In this document: one piece after another, positions 33,360 through 42,740 of the stretch
Numbering within the stretch: the stretch's first letter is position 1
Layout of the letters: the number at the start of each line of letters is the position of its first letter
NCBI RefSeq assembly: GCF_011759505.1
Contig: NZ_JAAOYO010000003.1
Location: 124,001 to 188,000 of the forward strand
Origin: Curtobacterium salicis
GTDB lineage: Bacteria; Actinomycetota; Actinomycetes; Actinomycetales; Microbacteriaceae
Length of the DNA stretch: 64,000 bases
Reading direction: 5' to 3'
Program-made: the position numbers and the translations under genes
Notes under the pieces: model-generated
What the model was told of the DNA's origin: nothing
Seen by the model: the letters and a program-made list of their open reading frames with translations, nothing else
Databases searched by the model: none

Positions 33360-36300
33360 CTACGCTCGCCGGACCCGCAGGGTGACGAGCTCGAAGGGCC
33401 GCATGGTCAGCACCACCGGCGCCCCGTCGTCCCACCGCACGGCAGCTCCGGCACCGTCGTCGAGCGGGCGTTCGAGCAGGTCGACCCGGGTCACCCCGGC
33501 GACGTCGAACCCGAAGTCGACGCCGACGCCGGTCGCCCGGCCGCCGAGTGCTTCGTAGAGCCGCACGACGACGTCGCCCGAGCGGTCCTCGGCGAGCTTC
33601 ACGGCCTCGACGAACACCTGCGGCGACGACACCGTCACGAGCGGCTCCACGACGCTGTCGCCCGGCACGGCGCGCACCGGCAGGTTGAGCCGGTACCCGG
33701 AGTCCGCCGCGTCGAGCACCGAGGCGCCGACCCGCAGCACGGTGCGGAACACGTGGTGGCCCTGGTCGGCCTCGGGGTCGGGGAACTTCGGCCCGCGCAC
33801 CAGCGACTCCCGCACCTGGGTGGTGGTGCCGCCGTCGGCGCGGGTCCGTCGCGTGACGTCGTGCCCGTAGGTGGAGTCGTTCGCGACCGCGACGCCGAAC
33901 CCCGGCTCGGCGACGTGCACCCAGCGGTGGGCACTGGTCTCGAACCGGGCGAAGTCCCACGAGGTGTTCTGGTGCGTCGGCCGGTCGATGTGCCCGAACT
34001 GGATCTCGCTCGACGCCTGGTCGGCCTTGAGGTCGAGCGGGAACGACAGCTTGAGGAGCTTCTGCTGTTCGTGCCAGTCGGCCTCGGTCTCGACGCCGAG
34101 TTCCGGCTGCCCGTGGGTCGCGGTGTACCGGGTGGTGACGGTGGAGCGGCCGAACGGGCGGACCACCACGAGGGCGTCCCCCTCGACGGTGACGCTCGTC
34201 GCCTGCAGCACCGACCCGTGTCGCTGGTAGGCGCGGTCGATGTCCCACGCCTCCCACTGGTTCGGGGTGTCCCGGAACACGGTGTACTCCGCTGCGGCCT
34301 CGCCCGGCGCGACGGCGTCGCGGCCGCTGGCACGGTCGACGAGCGAGACGACGTGCCCGTCGGCGTCGACGGTCGCGGTGACGACGCCGGTGTCGAAGAC
34401 GAAGCGGTCGCCGACCCGGACGGGAGGCACGGGTCGCGCCGCGTCCACCGGCTCGGCGCCCAGCGCGCGGACGCCGTCGGCCGCGACCGGGGACGCGTTG
34501 AACCGGACCTGCGTGGCGGCGGCGGGCGTGCCTCCAGGCCGGTCAGCGGTGTCGGAGTCCGGACCACCGCTGGCGAGGGCGGTCGTCGCGGTGCCGATCA
34601 GTTCCTCGAGGACCCTGGCGACGCGGGCGTACTCGGCCTCGGCGTTCTCGTAGACCCAGGCGATCGACGAGCCGGGCAGGATGTCGTGGAACTGCTGCAG
34701 CAGCACGGTGTGCCAGGCGGACTCGAGTGCGTCGTACGGGTACTCCTGCCCGAGGCGGACGGCCGCCGTCGACGCCCAGAGCTCGGCCTCGCGGAGCAGG
34801 TGCTCGGAGCGGCGGTTGCCCTGCTTCGTGCGGATCTGGGACGTGTACGTGCCGCGGTGGAACTCGAGGTACATCTCGCCGGACCACACGCCGGGGGTGG
34901 GCAGCTGGCGCTCGAGCTCCCCGAACACCTGCGCCGGTGTCCCGAGCTCGACGCGGGGTGAACCGTCGAGGTCGTGCTGCCGGCGGGCGGCGGCGACCAT
35001 CTCGCGGGTGGGGCCGCCACCGCCGTCACCGAAGCCGTAGAGCAGCATCGAGGTGTTCGCGACACCGCGCTCCTTGTTGTTCCGCTCCCCGCGGTGCAGG
35101 TCGGCGGGCGAGACGTCCGAGTTGTAGGTGTCCGCCGGCGGCAGGTGGGTGAGGACCCGGGAGCCGTCGATGCCCTCCCAGAGGAACGAGGTGTGCGGGA
35201 TGACGTTCGTCTCGTTCCACGACGGCTTCTGCGTGACGAACCACTTCGACCCCGCGGCGCGGACGATCTGCGGCAGGGCGCCGGTGTAGCCGAACGAGTC
35301 GGGGAGCCACGCCTCGGGGGTGTAGATGCCGAACTCCTCGAGGAAGAACCGCTTGCCGGCGACGAACTGACGCGCCAGGGCCTCGCCACCGGGCAGGTTC
35401 GTGTCGGACTCGACCCACATGCCGCCGACCGGGATCCACCGGCCCTCGGCGACGCGCTGCTTGATGCGGGCGAACACCTCGGGGTACTCGTCGCGGATCC
35501 AGGCGTACTGCTGCGCGGAGGAGCAGGCGAACGTGAAGTCGGGGTCCCGGTCCATCAGGTCGAGCACGTTCGAGAAGGTGCGGGCGCACTTTCGCTTCGT
35601 CTCCCGCACCGGCCACAGCCAGGCGGAGTCGATGTGGGCGTGCCCCACGGCGATCGCCCGGTGGGCCGAACCGCTGGCGGGGACGGCGAGCGCGTCGGCC
35701 AGGACGGCCCGGGCGTCGGCGGCGGTGCCGGCCACGTCGTCGGGGTCGAGTGCGTCCGCGGCCCGTTCGAGCACCCGGAGGACGTCGGCGCCGCGGGTGC
35801 CGTCGGTCGGCAGCTCCGCCATCAGGCCGCGGAGCACCCAGAGGTCCTGCTGCAGCTCCCAGACGGTGTCGTCGCGTTCGACGACCTCGAGTGCGCGGAG
35901 CCGGTAGATCGGGACGTCGCCCGCGGTGTGCTTCGAGCCGAGCGGGGTGGCGCCCTGGAACGAGTCACCGCCGATGTCCGGGTTCGCGCCGGCCTCGATG
36001 TACAGCGTGAACGACTCCCCCGGGCCGACCTGCAGCGGCACGCTGTCGTTGAGCGGCTCGATGGCCTTGATCGTGGAGCCGTCCGGACGCCAGGCGAGCC
36101 CCTCGGCCTGGAACCCGGCCTGCCGCTTCGTGAACCCCAGGTCGACGTGGAGTTCGGCGGTGGTGCCCTCGGTGGTGCCGAAGTCGGCGGGGACGGTGCC
36201 GGTCACCTTGAACCAGGTGGTGCCCCACGGCCGGCCGCCCCACGGGGAGCCGACGGAGAAGGGTTCGTACTGCTGGGTGACCGCCTCGGCGAACGGCACG

Positions 36301-36425
36301 GGTTCGTCGGGGACCTGCCAGGCCTCGATCGTGACCGGCGAGGCGCGGCGGTGGACGTTCGGGTCGACGCGGTCCCGCACGAGTCGTGCGATCCGGGCCT
36401 CGACGAGGGGTTCGTCCTGGTGCAT
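33360..36425 (-). CDS. GH38-family alpha-mannosidase, cytoplasmic
   Basis: A 1021-aa glycoside hydrolase family 38 enzyme. Zinc ligands lie in GHAHIDSAWLWP (H262, H264 and D266 region); the nucleophile is D376 in LPDSFGYTGALPQ; the third metal histidine is in LLQQFHDILPGSSI. The C-terminal half is the beta-sandwich mannosidase domain (ENRH-like FNASPVAADGVRAL, TVTTRYTATHGQPELGVETEADWHEQQKLLKLSFPLD). No signal peptide, so it acts inside the cell on imported mannosides. AAAGGA lies before ATG 36425. It is the last gene of the importer operon, indicating that the transporter brings in its substrate. Confidence 0.95.
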   Translation of the reverse strand: MHQDEPLVEARIARLVRDRVDPNVHRRASPVTIEAWQVPDEPVPFAEAVTQQYEPFSVGSPWGGRPWGTTWFKVTGTVPADFGTTEGTTAELHVDLGFTKRQAGFQAEGLAWRPDGSTIKAIEPLNDSVPLQVGPGESFTLYIEAGANPDIGGDSFQGATPLGSKHTAGDVPIYRLRALEVVERDDTVWELQQDLWVLRGLMAELPTDGTRGADVLRVLERAADALDPDDVAGTAADARAVLADALAVPASGSAHRAIAVGHAHIDSAWLWPVRETKRKCARTFSNVLDLMDRDPDFTFACSSAQQYAWIRDEYPEVFARIKQRVAEGRWIPVGGMWVESDTNLPGGEALARQFVAGKRFFLEEFGIYTPEAWLPDSFGYTGALPQIVRAAGSKWFVTQKPSWNETNVIPHTSFLWEGIDGSRVLTHLPPADTYNSDVSPADLHRGERNNKERGVANTSMLLYGFGDGGGGPTREMVAAARRQHDLDGSPRVELGTPAQVFGELERQLPTPGVWSGEMYLEFHRGTYTSQIRTKQGNRRSEHLLREAELWASTAAVRLGQEYPYDALESAWHTVLLQQFHDILPGSSIAWVYENAEAEYARVARVLEELIGTATTALASGGPDSDTADRPGGTPAAATQVRFNASPVAADGVRALGAEPVDAARPVPPVRVGDRFVFDTGVVTATVDADGHVVSLVDRASGRDAVAPGEAAAEYTVFRDTPNQWEAWDIDRAYQRHGSVLQATSVTVEGDALVVVRPFGRSTVTTRYTATHGQPELGVETEADWHEQQKLLKLSFPLDLKADQASSEIQFGHIDRPTHQNTSWDFARFETSAHRWVHVAEPGFGVAVANDSTYGHDVTRRTRADGGTTTQVRESLVRGPKFPDPEADQGHHVFRTVLRVGASVLDAADSGYRLNLPVRAVPGDSVVEPLVTVSSPQVFVEAVKLAEDRSGDVVVRLYEALGGRATGVGVDFGFDVAGVTRVDLLERPLDDGAGAAVRWDDGAPVVLTMRPFELVTLRVRRA

Positions 36426-36501
36426 GGAGCGGTTCCTTTCAGAGCGCGGGCGCTGCGGTGCGCCCGCGCGCGTGGCGTGCGGAGGTGGGTGGTGCGGACC
36501 G

Positions 36502-37401
36502 TCAGCCCTTGATGCCGCCGGCGAGGGCGTTGCCGCCGCCGAGGCCCCGGGACACGAGCACGTAGAGCGCGATGACGGGCACCGAGTAGACGATCGAGAA
36601 CGCGGCGAGCTGCCCGTAGGCCACCGCCCCGTTCTGCCCGAAGAAGTTGAAGATGCTCACCGCGGCGGGCACCTTGTCGGGCGAGAGCAGCAGGACGAAG
36701 GGGACGAAGAAGTTCCCCCACGCCTGGATGAACACGAAGATGAAGACGACGGCGATGCCCGGGCGCATCAGCGGGATGACGATCCGCCACAGCGTCGTGA
36801 ACATCGACGCCCCGTCGGTCCAGGCCGCTTCCTCGAGGGAGATCGGGACCGCGTCCATGAAGTTCTTCGCCATCCAGATCGCCATCGGCAGGCTGGTCGC
36901 GGCGAGGAAGAAGATGCAGCCGTAGATGTTGTCGATGAGGTTGAGCGACACGAACAGCGCGTAGACGGGCACCATCATCGCGGTGATCGGCAGGCCGGTG
37001 CCGAACAGGATGCTGTACAGGAACGGCTTGTTGACGCGCATCTTGTACCGGGACAGCGGGTACGCGGCGAGGATCGCGACGACCACCGTGACGACCGCCG
37101 TCCCGCCGGAGAGCAGCAGGCTGTTGGCGAGCGGGATGAACGACAGCTCCGGGGTGAGCACCTTCGTGAAGTTGTCGAGGGTGAACTGCGACGGCAGCTT
37201 CACCGACAGCGAGGCCTGGGCGTCGAAGGAGGCGAACACGAGCCAGAGCAGCGGCACCGCGAAGCACACCGCGATGACGAGCAGGACGGTGTTCGCCACC
37301 CAGCGCATGGTGCGGCCGCGCGGGGAGGTCATGTGGAGGGACCCCGGTGCGGTCACCGAGCGGGTCGTGGTCTGGTCGAGGGTCGGGGCTGTGATGGCCA
37401 T
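36502..37401 (-). CDS. CUT1 sugar ABC transporter permease (MalG-like)
   Basis: 299 aa with six transmembrane helices, the first at TVLLVIAVCFAVPLLWLVFASF. The ATPase-docking EAA motif is LEEAAWTDGASMFTTLWRIVIPLMRPG. The C-terminus GGNALAGGIKG is typical of CUT1 MalG-type subunits. Its start overlaps the previous permease stop (TGATG). There is no ATPase gene in the operon; a shared MsiK-type ATPase encoded elsewhere is expected from the family's habit in actinobacteria. Confidence 0.95.
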   Translation of the reverse strand: MAITAPTLDQTTTRSVTAPGSLHMTSPRGRTMRWVANTVLLVIAVCFAVPLLWLVFASFDAQASLSVKLPSQFTLDNFTKVLTPELSFIPLANSLLLSGGTAVVTVVVAILAAYPLSRYKMRVNKPFLYSILFGTGLPITAMMVPVYALFVSLNLIDNIYGCIFFLAATSLPMAIWMAKNFMDAVPISLEEAAWTDGASMFTTLWRIVIPLMRPGIAVVFIFVFIQAWGNFFVPFVLLLSPDKVPAAVSIFNFFGQNGAVAYGQLAAFSIVYSVPVIALYVLVSRGLGGGNALAGGIKG

Positions 37402-38351
37402 CAGTCCACCTCCGGCTTGAGCGCGCGGATGTAGATGATCGAGAAGACCGCCCCCACCACGAGCAGGATGGTCGCGATCGCCGTCCCGAAGCCGAGCTGC
37501 GAGAACTTGAACGCCTCCTGGTACGCCAGGATCGGCAGGGTCGACGAGTTGGTGCCCGGGCCGCCACCGGTCATCACGAAGATGAGGGTGAAGACGGACA
37601 GCGTCTGCAGCGTCGTCAGCATGAGGTTCGTGGAGATGCTCCGGCGGATCACCGGCAGCGTGATGAAGACGAGTCGCTGCCAGCCGGTGGCGCCGTCGAC
37701 CTCGGCGGACTCGGTGATCTCCTCGGGGACCTCCTGCACGGCGGCCGAGTACACGAGCATCGAGAACGCGGTCCCGCGCCAGATGTTCGCCAGGATGATC
37801 GCCACCATCGGGTACGTGTAGAGCCAGTTCGCACCGGTGATGCCGAACACCGACAGGAACGAGTTGAGCGTCCCCTCGTCGTTGAAGAACGCGTACGCCG
37901 CGAACGACGCCACGATCTCGGGCAGGACCCACGCCGCGACGACGAAGGTGCCGACGACCGAGCGGACGACCCTGTTGGCCGAGCGCATGAGGAGCGCCAG
38001 ACCGAGTCCGAGCACGTTCTGCCCCACGACCGCCGAGGCGAGCAGGAACACCACGGTCAGGATGACGGACTTCGGGAAGTCCTTGTCCTGGAAGAGCTCG
38101 ATGTAGTTCTTCATGCCGACGAACTGCTGGTCGGCAGCGCCGGCGCCGGTCAGGGCGGAGTTCGTGAACGACCCGTAGAACGAGGAGATGACGGGGCCGA
38201 GCAGGAAGACGACGAGCAGGACGAGCGCCGGCAGGAGCGGGACGGCCCGGCCGACGTTGCGGAGCGGCTTGCGCTTCCGCGGGACGGGTGGGTCGGTGCG
38301 TCTCGGCGCACCGGGCGCCGGGACCACCGGCGCGAGGGGAGTGCTGGTCAT
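37401..38351 (-). CDS. CUT1 sugar ABC transporter permease (MalF-like)
   Basis: 316 aa, six transmembrane helices after a 35-residue basic, proline-rich tail. EAA loop: ITESAEVDGATGWQRLVFITLPVIRRS. Second permease of the mannoside importer; coupled to the MalG-like gene by a one-base overlap. A 19-bp hairpin separates it from the upstream binding-protein gene. Confidence 0.95.
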   Translation of the reverse strand: MTSTPLAPVVPAPGAPRRTDPPVPRKRKPLRNVGRAVPLLPALVLLVVFLLGPVISSFYGSFTNSALTGAGAADQQFVGMKNYIELFQDKDFPKSVILTVVFLLASAVVGQNVLGLGLALLMRSANRVVRSVVGTFVVAAWVLPEIVASFAAYAFFNDEGTLNSFLSVFGITGANWLYTYPMVAIILANIWRGTAFSMLVYSAAVQEVPEEITESAEVDGATGWQRLVFITLPVIRRSISTNLMLTTLQTLSVFTLIFVMTGGGPGTNSSTLPILAYQEAFKFSQLGFGTAIATILLVVGAVFSIIYIRALKPEVD

Positions 38352-38390
38352 GCTGGGTGCCTTCCAGAACAGCTCACGGTGATGAGGGGA

Positions 38391-38434
38391 CGGACGGGAG
38401 GCGCGGTGCGGGCTGGCACCGCGCCTCCCGTCCG
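38391..38434 (-). terminator. Intra-operon hairpin between binding protein and permease genes
   Basis: A perfect 19-bp stem (38391-38409 against 38416-38434) with a 6-base loop. Both arms contain GGACGGGAGGC. Located 28 bases after the binding-protein stop and 40 before the permease start, it probably reduces readthrough or protects the upstream message, giving more binding protein than permease. Confidence 0.8.
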
Positions 38435-38461
38435 ACGGTGGTCGGATCAGGGCCGGTCGCG

Positions 38462-39820
38462 TCAGCGCGCGGCGACCGTGTTCTCCTTGCCGACCACACC
38501 GACCACGGCGTCGTCGTAGGCGGCAGCGGCTTCCTTCGGCGACTGCTGTCCGGTCATCACCGACTCCATGGCGACCTGGATGGCGTTCGAGATCTGCGAG
38601 TAGTCACTCGTGGCGGGGCGGAAGTTGGTGTGCTCCACCAGGCCCGAGAAGAACTTGAACGTCGGGTTGGCATCCGTGTACGCGGTGTCGTCGGCGACGT
38701 CCTTGCGGACCGCGATCTGGCTGTTCTCGGTGTCGTACTTCAGCGAGCCGTCCTTGCTGAGGAAGGTGGTGATGAAGTCGAACGCCGCCTGCGGGTTCTT
38801 CGACTTGGCGCCCACCGCCAGGGTCCAGCCGCCGGACATGCTGTTGTAGCCGGGCTCCTGACCGTTCTGGGTCGGCATCGCGGCCTGGCCCATCACGTCG
38901 TTCCACTCAGCCCACGGCGCGGTGCCGGACTTCAGCCAGGTGCCGGACTGCCACGAGCCGTCGAGGTCGATCGCGAGCTTGCCCTTCGGCAGCCACGTCT
39001 GGGCGATGGTCGTGCCGACGTTGGTGTCGAGTGCCTGCTGCGGTGTCGGGCCGAGTCCGCCCTGGTAGACGTCCTTCACGAACTGCAGCGAGTCCTGGAA
39101 CTGCTTCGAGCCCGTGACCCACTTCTTGTCCTTGTAGAGCGTGTTGCCGGAGCCGTCCGCGCCGTACAGGAGCATCTCGAAGCCCTGCATGGTGGACGCT
39201 TCGCCCTGCGCCTTGCCCGAGTACATGTTGAACGGGATGGTGTCCGGCGACTTGTCCTTGATGGTCTTCGCGGCGGCGAGCACGTCGTCCCAGGTCTTGG
39301 GCTGCCACGGAACGGGCAGGCCGACCTCCTTGAAGATGTCCTTGTTGTACCAGAGGGCCCGGGTGTCGGTGCCCATCGGGACGCCGTAGACCTTGCCGTC
39401 GTCACCCTGCCCGGCCTGCTTCGCGTTGTCGAAGAACTGGTCCCAGTCCTTCCACTTCGCCGTGTACTCGTCGAGCGGCAACAGGTACCCGGCCTCGGCG
39501 TCCGCCTTGACGAGGAACGTGTCCTCGTACATGACGTCCGGCGCGGTGGCGGGCGCCTTGTTCATGAGCGCGAGCTTCGTGTAGTAGTCGTTGCCCTGGG
39601 CCTGGATCGGGACGAGCGTGACCGTCTTGCCCGGGTTGTCCTTCTCGTACTCCTTCTTGACGACCTTCATCTGGGCGTCGAGCTGCTGGAAGGCACCGTA
39701 CTTCTGGTACGCGATCTTGATGGTGTCACTCGAGGCGGACCCCGAGCTCGAGCAGCCGGCGAGGCCGACCGCGGCGACGGCCACGGCTGCGAGTCCGGCG
39801 ATGATGCGGGTGCGTTTCAT
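38462..39820 (-). CDS. CUT1 sugar-binding lipoprotein
   Basis: A 452-aa extracellular sugar-binding protein. Signal RTRIIAGLAAVAVAAVGLAGC with a lipobox cysteine; then two-lobed MalE/UgpB-type body (IKIAYQKYGAFQQLDAQMKVVKKEYEK, APDVMYEDTFLV, VYGVPMGTDTRALWYNKDIF, GSWQSGTWLKSG). It heads the importer-GH38 operon, so alpha-mannosides are the likely ligand. Candidate operator sequences lie at 39879-39906. Confidence 0.95.
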   Translation of the reverse strand: MKRTRIIAGLAAVAVAAVGLAGCSSSGSASSDTIKIAYQKYGAFQQLDAQMKVVKKEYEKDNPGKTVTLVPIQAQGNDYYTKLALMNKAPATAPDVMYEDTFLVKADAEAGYLLPLDEYTAKWKDWDQFFDNAKQAGQGDDGKVYGVPMGTDTRALWYNKDIFKEVGLPVPWQPKTWDDVLAAAKTIKDKSPDTIPFNMYSGKAQGEASTMQGFEMLLYGADGSGNTLYKDKKWVTGSKQFQDSLQFVKDVYQGGLGPTPQQALDTNVGTTIAQTWLPKGKLAIDLDGSWQSGTWLKSGTAPWAEWNDVMGQAAMPTQNGQEPGYNSMSGGWTLAVGAKSKNPQAAFDFITTFLSKDGSLKYDTENSQIAVRKDVADDTAYTDANPTFKFFSGLVEHTNFRPATSDYSQISNAIQVAMESVMTGQQSPKEAAAAYDDAVVGVVGKENTVAAR

Positions 39821-39878
39821 CGGTGCTCCTTTGCACGGGTGAAGGTCGCGGACTCCGTTGCCCGCGTTGCTGGTTTAG

Positions 39879-39906
39879 TCCATCGTATGGATTTGAACGT
39901 TGTCAA
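39879..39906 (-). promoter_or_regulatory. Candidate promoter/operator of the mannoside importer
   Basis: On the minus strand a TTGACA box (39901-39906) is followed by a palindrome TCCAT-N3-ATGGA (39879-39891) and contains AACGTT between. This is a plausible -35 with an overlapping repressor site of the ROK or LacI type; the -10 is unclear. Confidence 0.45.
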
Positions 39907-39962
39907 GACATGGGCGGAAAGTGCGTCCGGTTCGTGACCTGCTGCGCGGCGGGCGGGGGCGC

Positions 39963-40040
39963 GCGCCGAGGCTCGCCTGTGCGGACAGGACTCGCGGCGC
40001 GGAGGCCGCGGTGCGTCCGCCAGGGCGAGGCTCGGTGCGC
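39963..40040. repeat. Dispersed palindromic repeat, copy B
   Basis: Arms GCGCCGAGGCTCG...GCGGACA (39963-39987) and TCCGCC...GCGAGGCTCGGTGCGC (40016-40040) are related to copies A and C. It lies between the importer start and the LTD-protein gene end. Confidence 0.65.
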
Positions 40041-40048
40041 GGGCGACG

Positions 40049-40088
40049 GACGGGAGGCGCCCCACCGGCTGGTGGGGCGCCTCCCGTC
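40049..40088 (-). terminator. Terminator of the LTD-protein gene
   Basis: GACGGGAGGCGCCCCACC and its exact complement form an 18-bp stem with a 4-base GGCT loop, 29 bases after the gene's stop. Confidence 0.85.
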
Positions 40089-40117
40089 AGTGGGTGGTGC
40101 GGCTCCCGGTGGTGCGG

Positions 40118-42526
40118 CTACTCGGCGGTCCGCCGACGGCGGCGGGCGACCAGCAGGCCGGCGCCGAGCGCGAGGAGCAGGAGCGCCGCCGCGGTGCCCG
40201 AGGCGAGCTCGGCACCCGTGAACGCCAGCTGCCCGGCCCCCGCGGCCGTGATCGTGATCGGCGCCCATCCGATCAGGGCACCGTCCGCTCCGACGACGGC
40301 GATCCGGTGCGCGCCGACCGTGGTGCCGGCGGGGATGGTGACCTGGACCGAGCCGTCCGCGGCGACGACCGGGGTGCCGAGCAGGACCGGGGCCGAGTAC
40401 AGGTACACGGCGACGCGTTCACCGGCGTGCTCGCGGCCCATCGTGACCGTGATCGTCTGGCCGGCCCGGGCCGAGGCCGGGGCGCTGATGCCACCGCGGT
40501 TCGCGCCCGTCAGGGACGACTCGTCCGGCGCACCGGGCGTGGCCGGCGTCGACGGGCTCGGGGCCGACGGGCTCGGCGACGGAGCCGGCGTGGTCGGTGC
40601 CGGGGTGGGCTCACCGCCGCCGGGGACCGGAGCCGGAGTCACACCGCCGTCACCGGGGGTCGGGGTCGGAGCGGTCTCCTCGGTGCACGGGAACGTGCCG
40701 GTGCGGAGGGAGGAGCCGTCGGTGTCGTTGTCGTCGGCGTAGAACGTGGCCCGCTCGCCGTCGGTGCAGACGTCCGAGATCGCGAAGCCCTCGTTGGCCA
40801 GGTCACGCGCCGCGCCGGAGGGTGCGTCGTACACGGTCGCCGCGGTGAACGCACCGTCCTGCAGGTCGAACAGGGCGCTGCGGCCGGCGCAGGCGTCGTC
40901 GCAGACCACCCAGAGCGCGTCGAGCGTCGGGTCGAACTGGACCTCGGCGACGACGGCGAACGGGGTGGCGATCGTCGCGATCCGCTTCGACGACCCGTCG
41001 TCCATCAGGGCGTAGGCGTACACGCTCGCGGTGCCCTCGACGCCGACGAAGAACAGCCCGTCGCCGTGCCCGGAGTACCGCGTCGGCGCGTAGGCCGCGC
41101 CGGTGCTCTCGTCGACGAAGCCCTGCTCGGTGAGCCAGGAGTCCGGCACCCAGGTGACGCCCTCGAGTCCGGCGTTCGCACCGAGCCCCGGGAAGTCGCC
41201 GGCGAGGTTCCACTCGTCCGTGGCGTTCAGCGTGCGCTCCGAGCCGTCGTCGGTGGCGAAGCGCAGGACCGCGGGACGGCTGGTCGAGGACCGGTCGTTG
41301 TCCCGCTCGGTCGACACGTAGACCGCGCCGGGGTCGTCCGCGGTGACGGTCACGCCCTCGGCGTCGGGGGTGCCGGAACCGTCGGCGTAGCGCAGCGTCG
41401 TGCCCGCCGCGTTCGACGGTGCCCAGCCGCCCGAGCCGTCGGAGACCATGCGGTAGAGCAGCCCGTCGCCGTTCTGCACGCCCCACAGCACGCCGCCGCC
41501 GACGGCTGTGCGGGACGACTGCCAGTCGAGGCCGCTGAGGTCACCCGAGAAGGTGTCCGCGTCGTCGAGCACCCGCTCGTCGGGGCCGCCGGGCCAGGGC
41601 TCGGCGGTGACGACGCCGGCGAAGGCGTTCGCGGTGCCCTTCGTCGCCGTGGACGTCTGGGCGAAGTCGCCGATGCCGTCCGGGTTGCGGCCGTACGTCA
41701 CGTCGGCGTGCTTCGTCCAGCTCGTCGAGTCGACGAGGACACCGGCCGGGGTCGAGAGGCGTGCGGAGTCCGCGCCGCCGAGCCCGAAACCGAAGTCGGC
41801 CTCGTCGAGGACCGTGAACCCGCCCGGGGCGATGGTCGTGCCGGCCGGGATCGTGTACGCGTGGGTGTCGTCGTCGTCCTGGAACACGTACCCGCCGAGG
41901 TCGACCGCCGTCGTACCGGTGTTGGTCAGCTCGACCCAGTCACCCGGGGTGCCGTCCTTCGACTCGACCTCGTTGATGCGGATCGGCGAGGAGCAGTCGT
42001 TCGCCGCACCCTTCGTCGAGCTGGTCGTGTCGACGAGTGGGCCGGTGCCGTCCGGGCAGCGGCCGTACGTCACGTCGGCGTGGGTCGTGTACGCGTACGA
42101 CAGGACAGGGGCGCCGGTGGTGTCGAAGAAGCGGACCTCGTCGGGGTTGCCCAGGCCGAAGTCGAAGCCGTCCGCGGTGGCCGACTCCTGGTCGACCACG
42201 AGGTACCCGCCGGGTGCGACGACGCTGCCGGCCGGCAGGACGTACCGGGTGTGCTTGTCGCTGTCGTCGAGCATCGACCAGCCGCTGACGTCGGCGGCGA
42301 CGGTCGCGGTGTTGCGGAGCTCGACCCAGTCGGTGTCGTCGCCGTTCGACTCGACCTCGTTGATGACGATGCCGTTCGCGGCAACGGGTGCGACCGGCAC
42401 TGCGGGTGCGACCGGGGTGGCGGTCGGTGCCGGGGCGGCGGAAGCCGGTGCGACCGCGAGGACGCCGGCCGCGACGGCCAGGCCGGTCGCGATCGTGGCG
42501 CCGAGACGCAGGGCGGGAGAGCGCAT
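40118..42526 (-). CDS. Sortase-anchored lamin-tail-domain surface protein
   Basis: 802 aa. Signal peptide (RLGATIATGLAVAAGVLAVAPASA); two lamin-tail domains (GIVINEVESNGDDTDWVELRN and PIRINEVESKDGTPGDWVELTN regions, each about 130 residues); a beta-propeller-like or esterase-like central part (VGGGVLWGVQNGDGLLYRM, GTPDAEGVTVTADDPGAVYVST, GLEGVTWVPDSW); a Pro/Ser/Thr linker; an Ig-like segment; and the sorting signal LAFTG with hydrophobic helix and RRRRRT tail. Lamin-tail domains are often on secreted nucleases or phosphoesterases, but no nuclease motif is seen here. Start ATG 42526 has AAGGA upstream. Confidence 0.85.
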   Translation of the reverse strand: MRSPALRLGATIATGLAVAAGVLAVAPASAAPAPTATPVAPAVPVAPVAANGIVINEVESNGDDTDWVELRNTATVAADVSGWSMLDDSDKHTRYVLPAGSVVAPGGYLVVDQESATADGFDFGLGNPDEVRFFDTTGAPVLSYAYTTHADVTYGRCPDGTGPLVDTTSSTKGAANDCSSPIRINEVESKDGTPGDWVELTNTGTTAVDLGGYVFQDDDDTHAYTIPAGTTIAPGGFTVLDEADFGFGLGGADSARLSTPAGVLVDSTSWTKHADVTYGRNPDGIGDFAQTSTATKGTANAFAGVVTAEPWPGGPDERVLDDADTFSGDLSGLDWQSSRTAVGGGVLWGVQNGDGLLYRMVSDGSGGWAPSNAAGTTLRYADGSGTPDAEGVTVTADDPGAVYVSTERDNDRSSTSRPAVLRFATDDGSERTLNATDEWNLAGDFPGLGANAGLEGVTWVPDSWLTEQGFVDESTGAAYAPTRYSGHGDGLFFVGVEGTASVYAYALMDDGSSKRIATIATPFAVVAEVQFDPTLDALWVVCDDACAGRSALFDLQDGAFTAATVYDAPSGAARDLANEGFAISDVCTDGERATFYADDNDTDGSSLRTGTFPCTEETAPTPTPGDGGVTPAPVPGGGEPTPAPTTPAPSPSPSAPSPSTPATPGAPDESSLTGANRGGISAPASARAGQTITVTMGREHAGERVAVYLYSAPVLLGTPVVAADGSVQVTIPAGTTVGAHRIAVVGADGALIGWAPITITAAGAGQLAFTGAELASGTAAALLLLALGAGLLVARRRRRTAE

Positions 42527-42626
42527 GGAGGTCCTTCGGTGTCGGGGAACCTGCACGACTGTTCAGCATCCACGGAACCGCCCGGTGACGCCCGGGTGAA
42601 CGGACGGGGTCAGCGGGGGCGGCGCT

Positions 42627-42700
42627 GGCCGAGCCTCGGCCCCGCGGACACCTTTCGCGCTCGAAGCGCCGCAGGATGTCCGCCAGCGCGAGCCTCGGCG
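42627..42700. repeat. Dispersed palindromic repeat, copy C
   Basis: GGCCGAGCCTCGGCC...GCGGACA (42627-42650) faces TGTCCGCC...GCGAGCCTCGGCG (42677-42700). Third copy of the family seen at 9957 and 39963. Confidence 0.7.
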
Positions 42701-42739
42701 ACGCGACGACGCGACGACGCGACGACGCGACGACGACGG
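42699..42739. repeat. 8-base tandem repeat at the ROK gene stop
   Basis: About five units of GCGACGAC run up to the stop codon of the minus-strand ROK gene (42741), directly beside palindromic copy C. Confidence 0.75.
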
Positions 42740-42740
42740 C

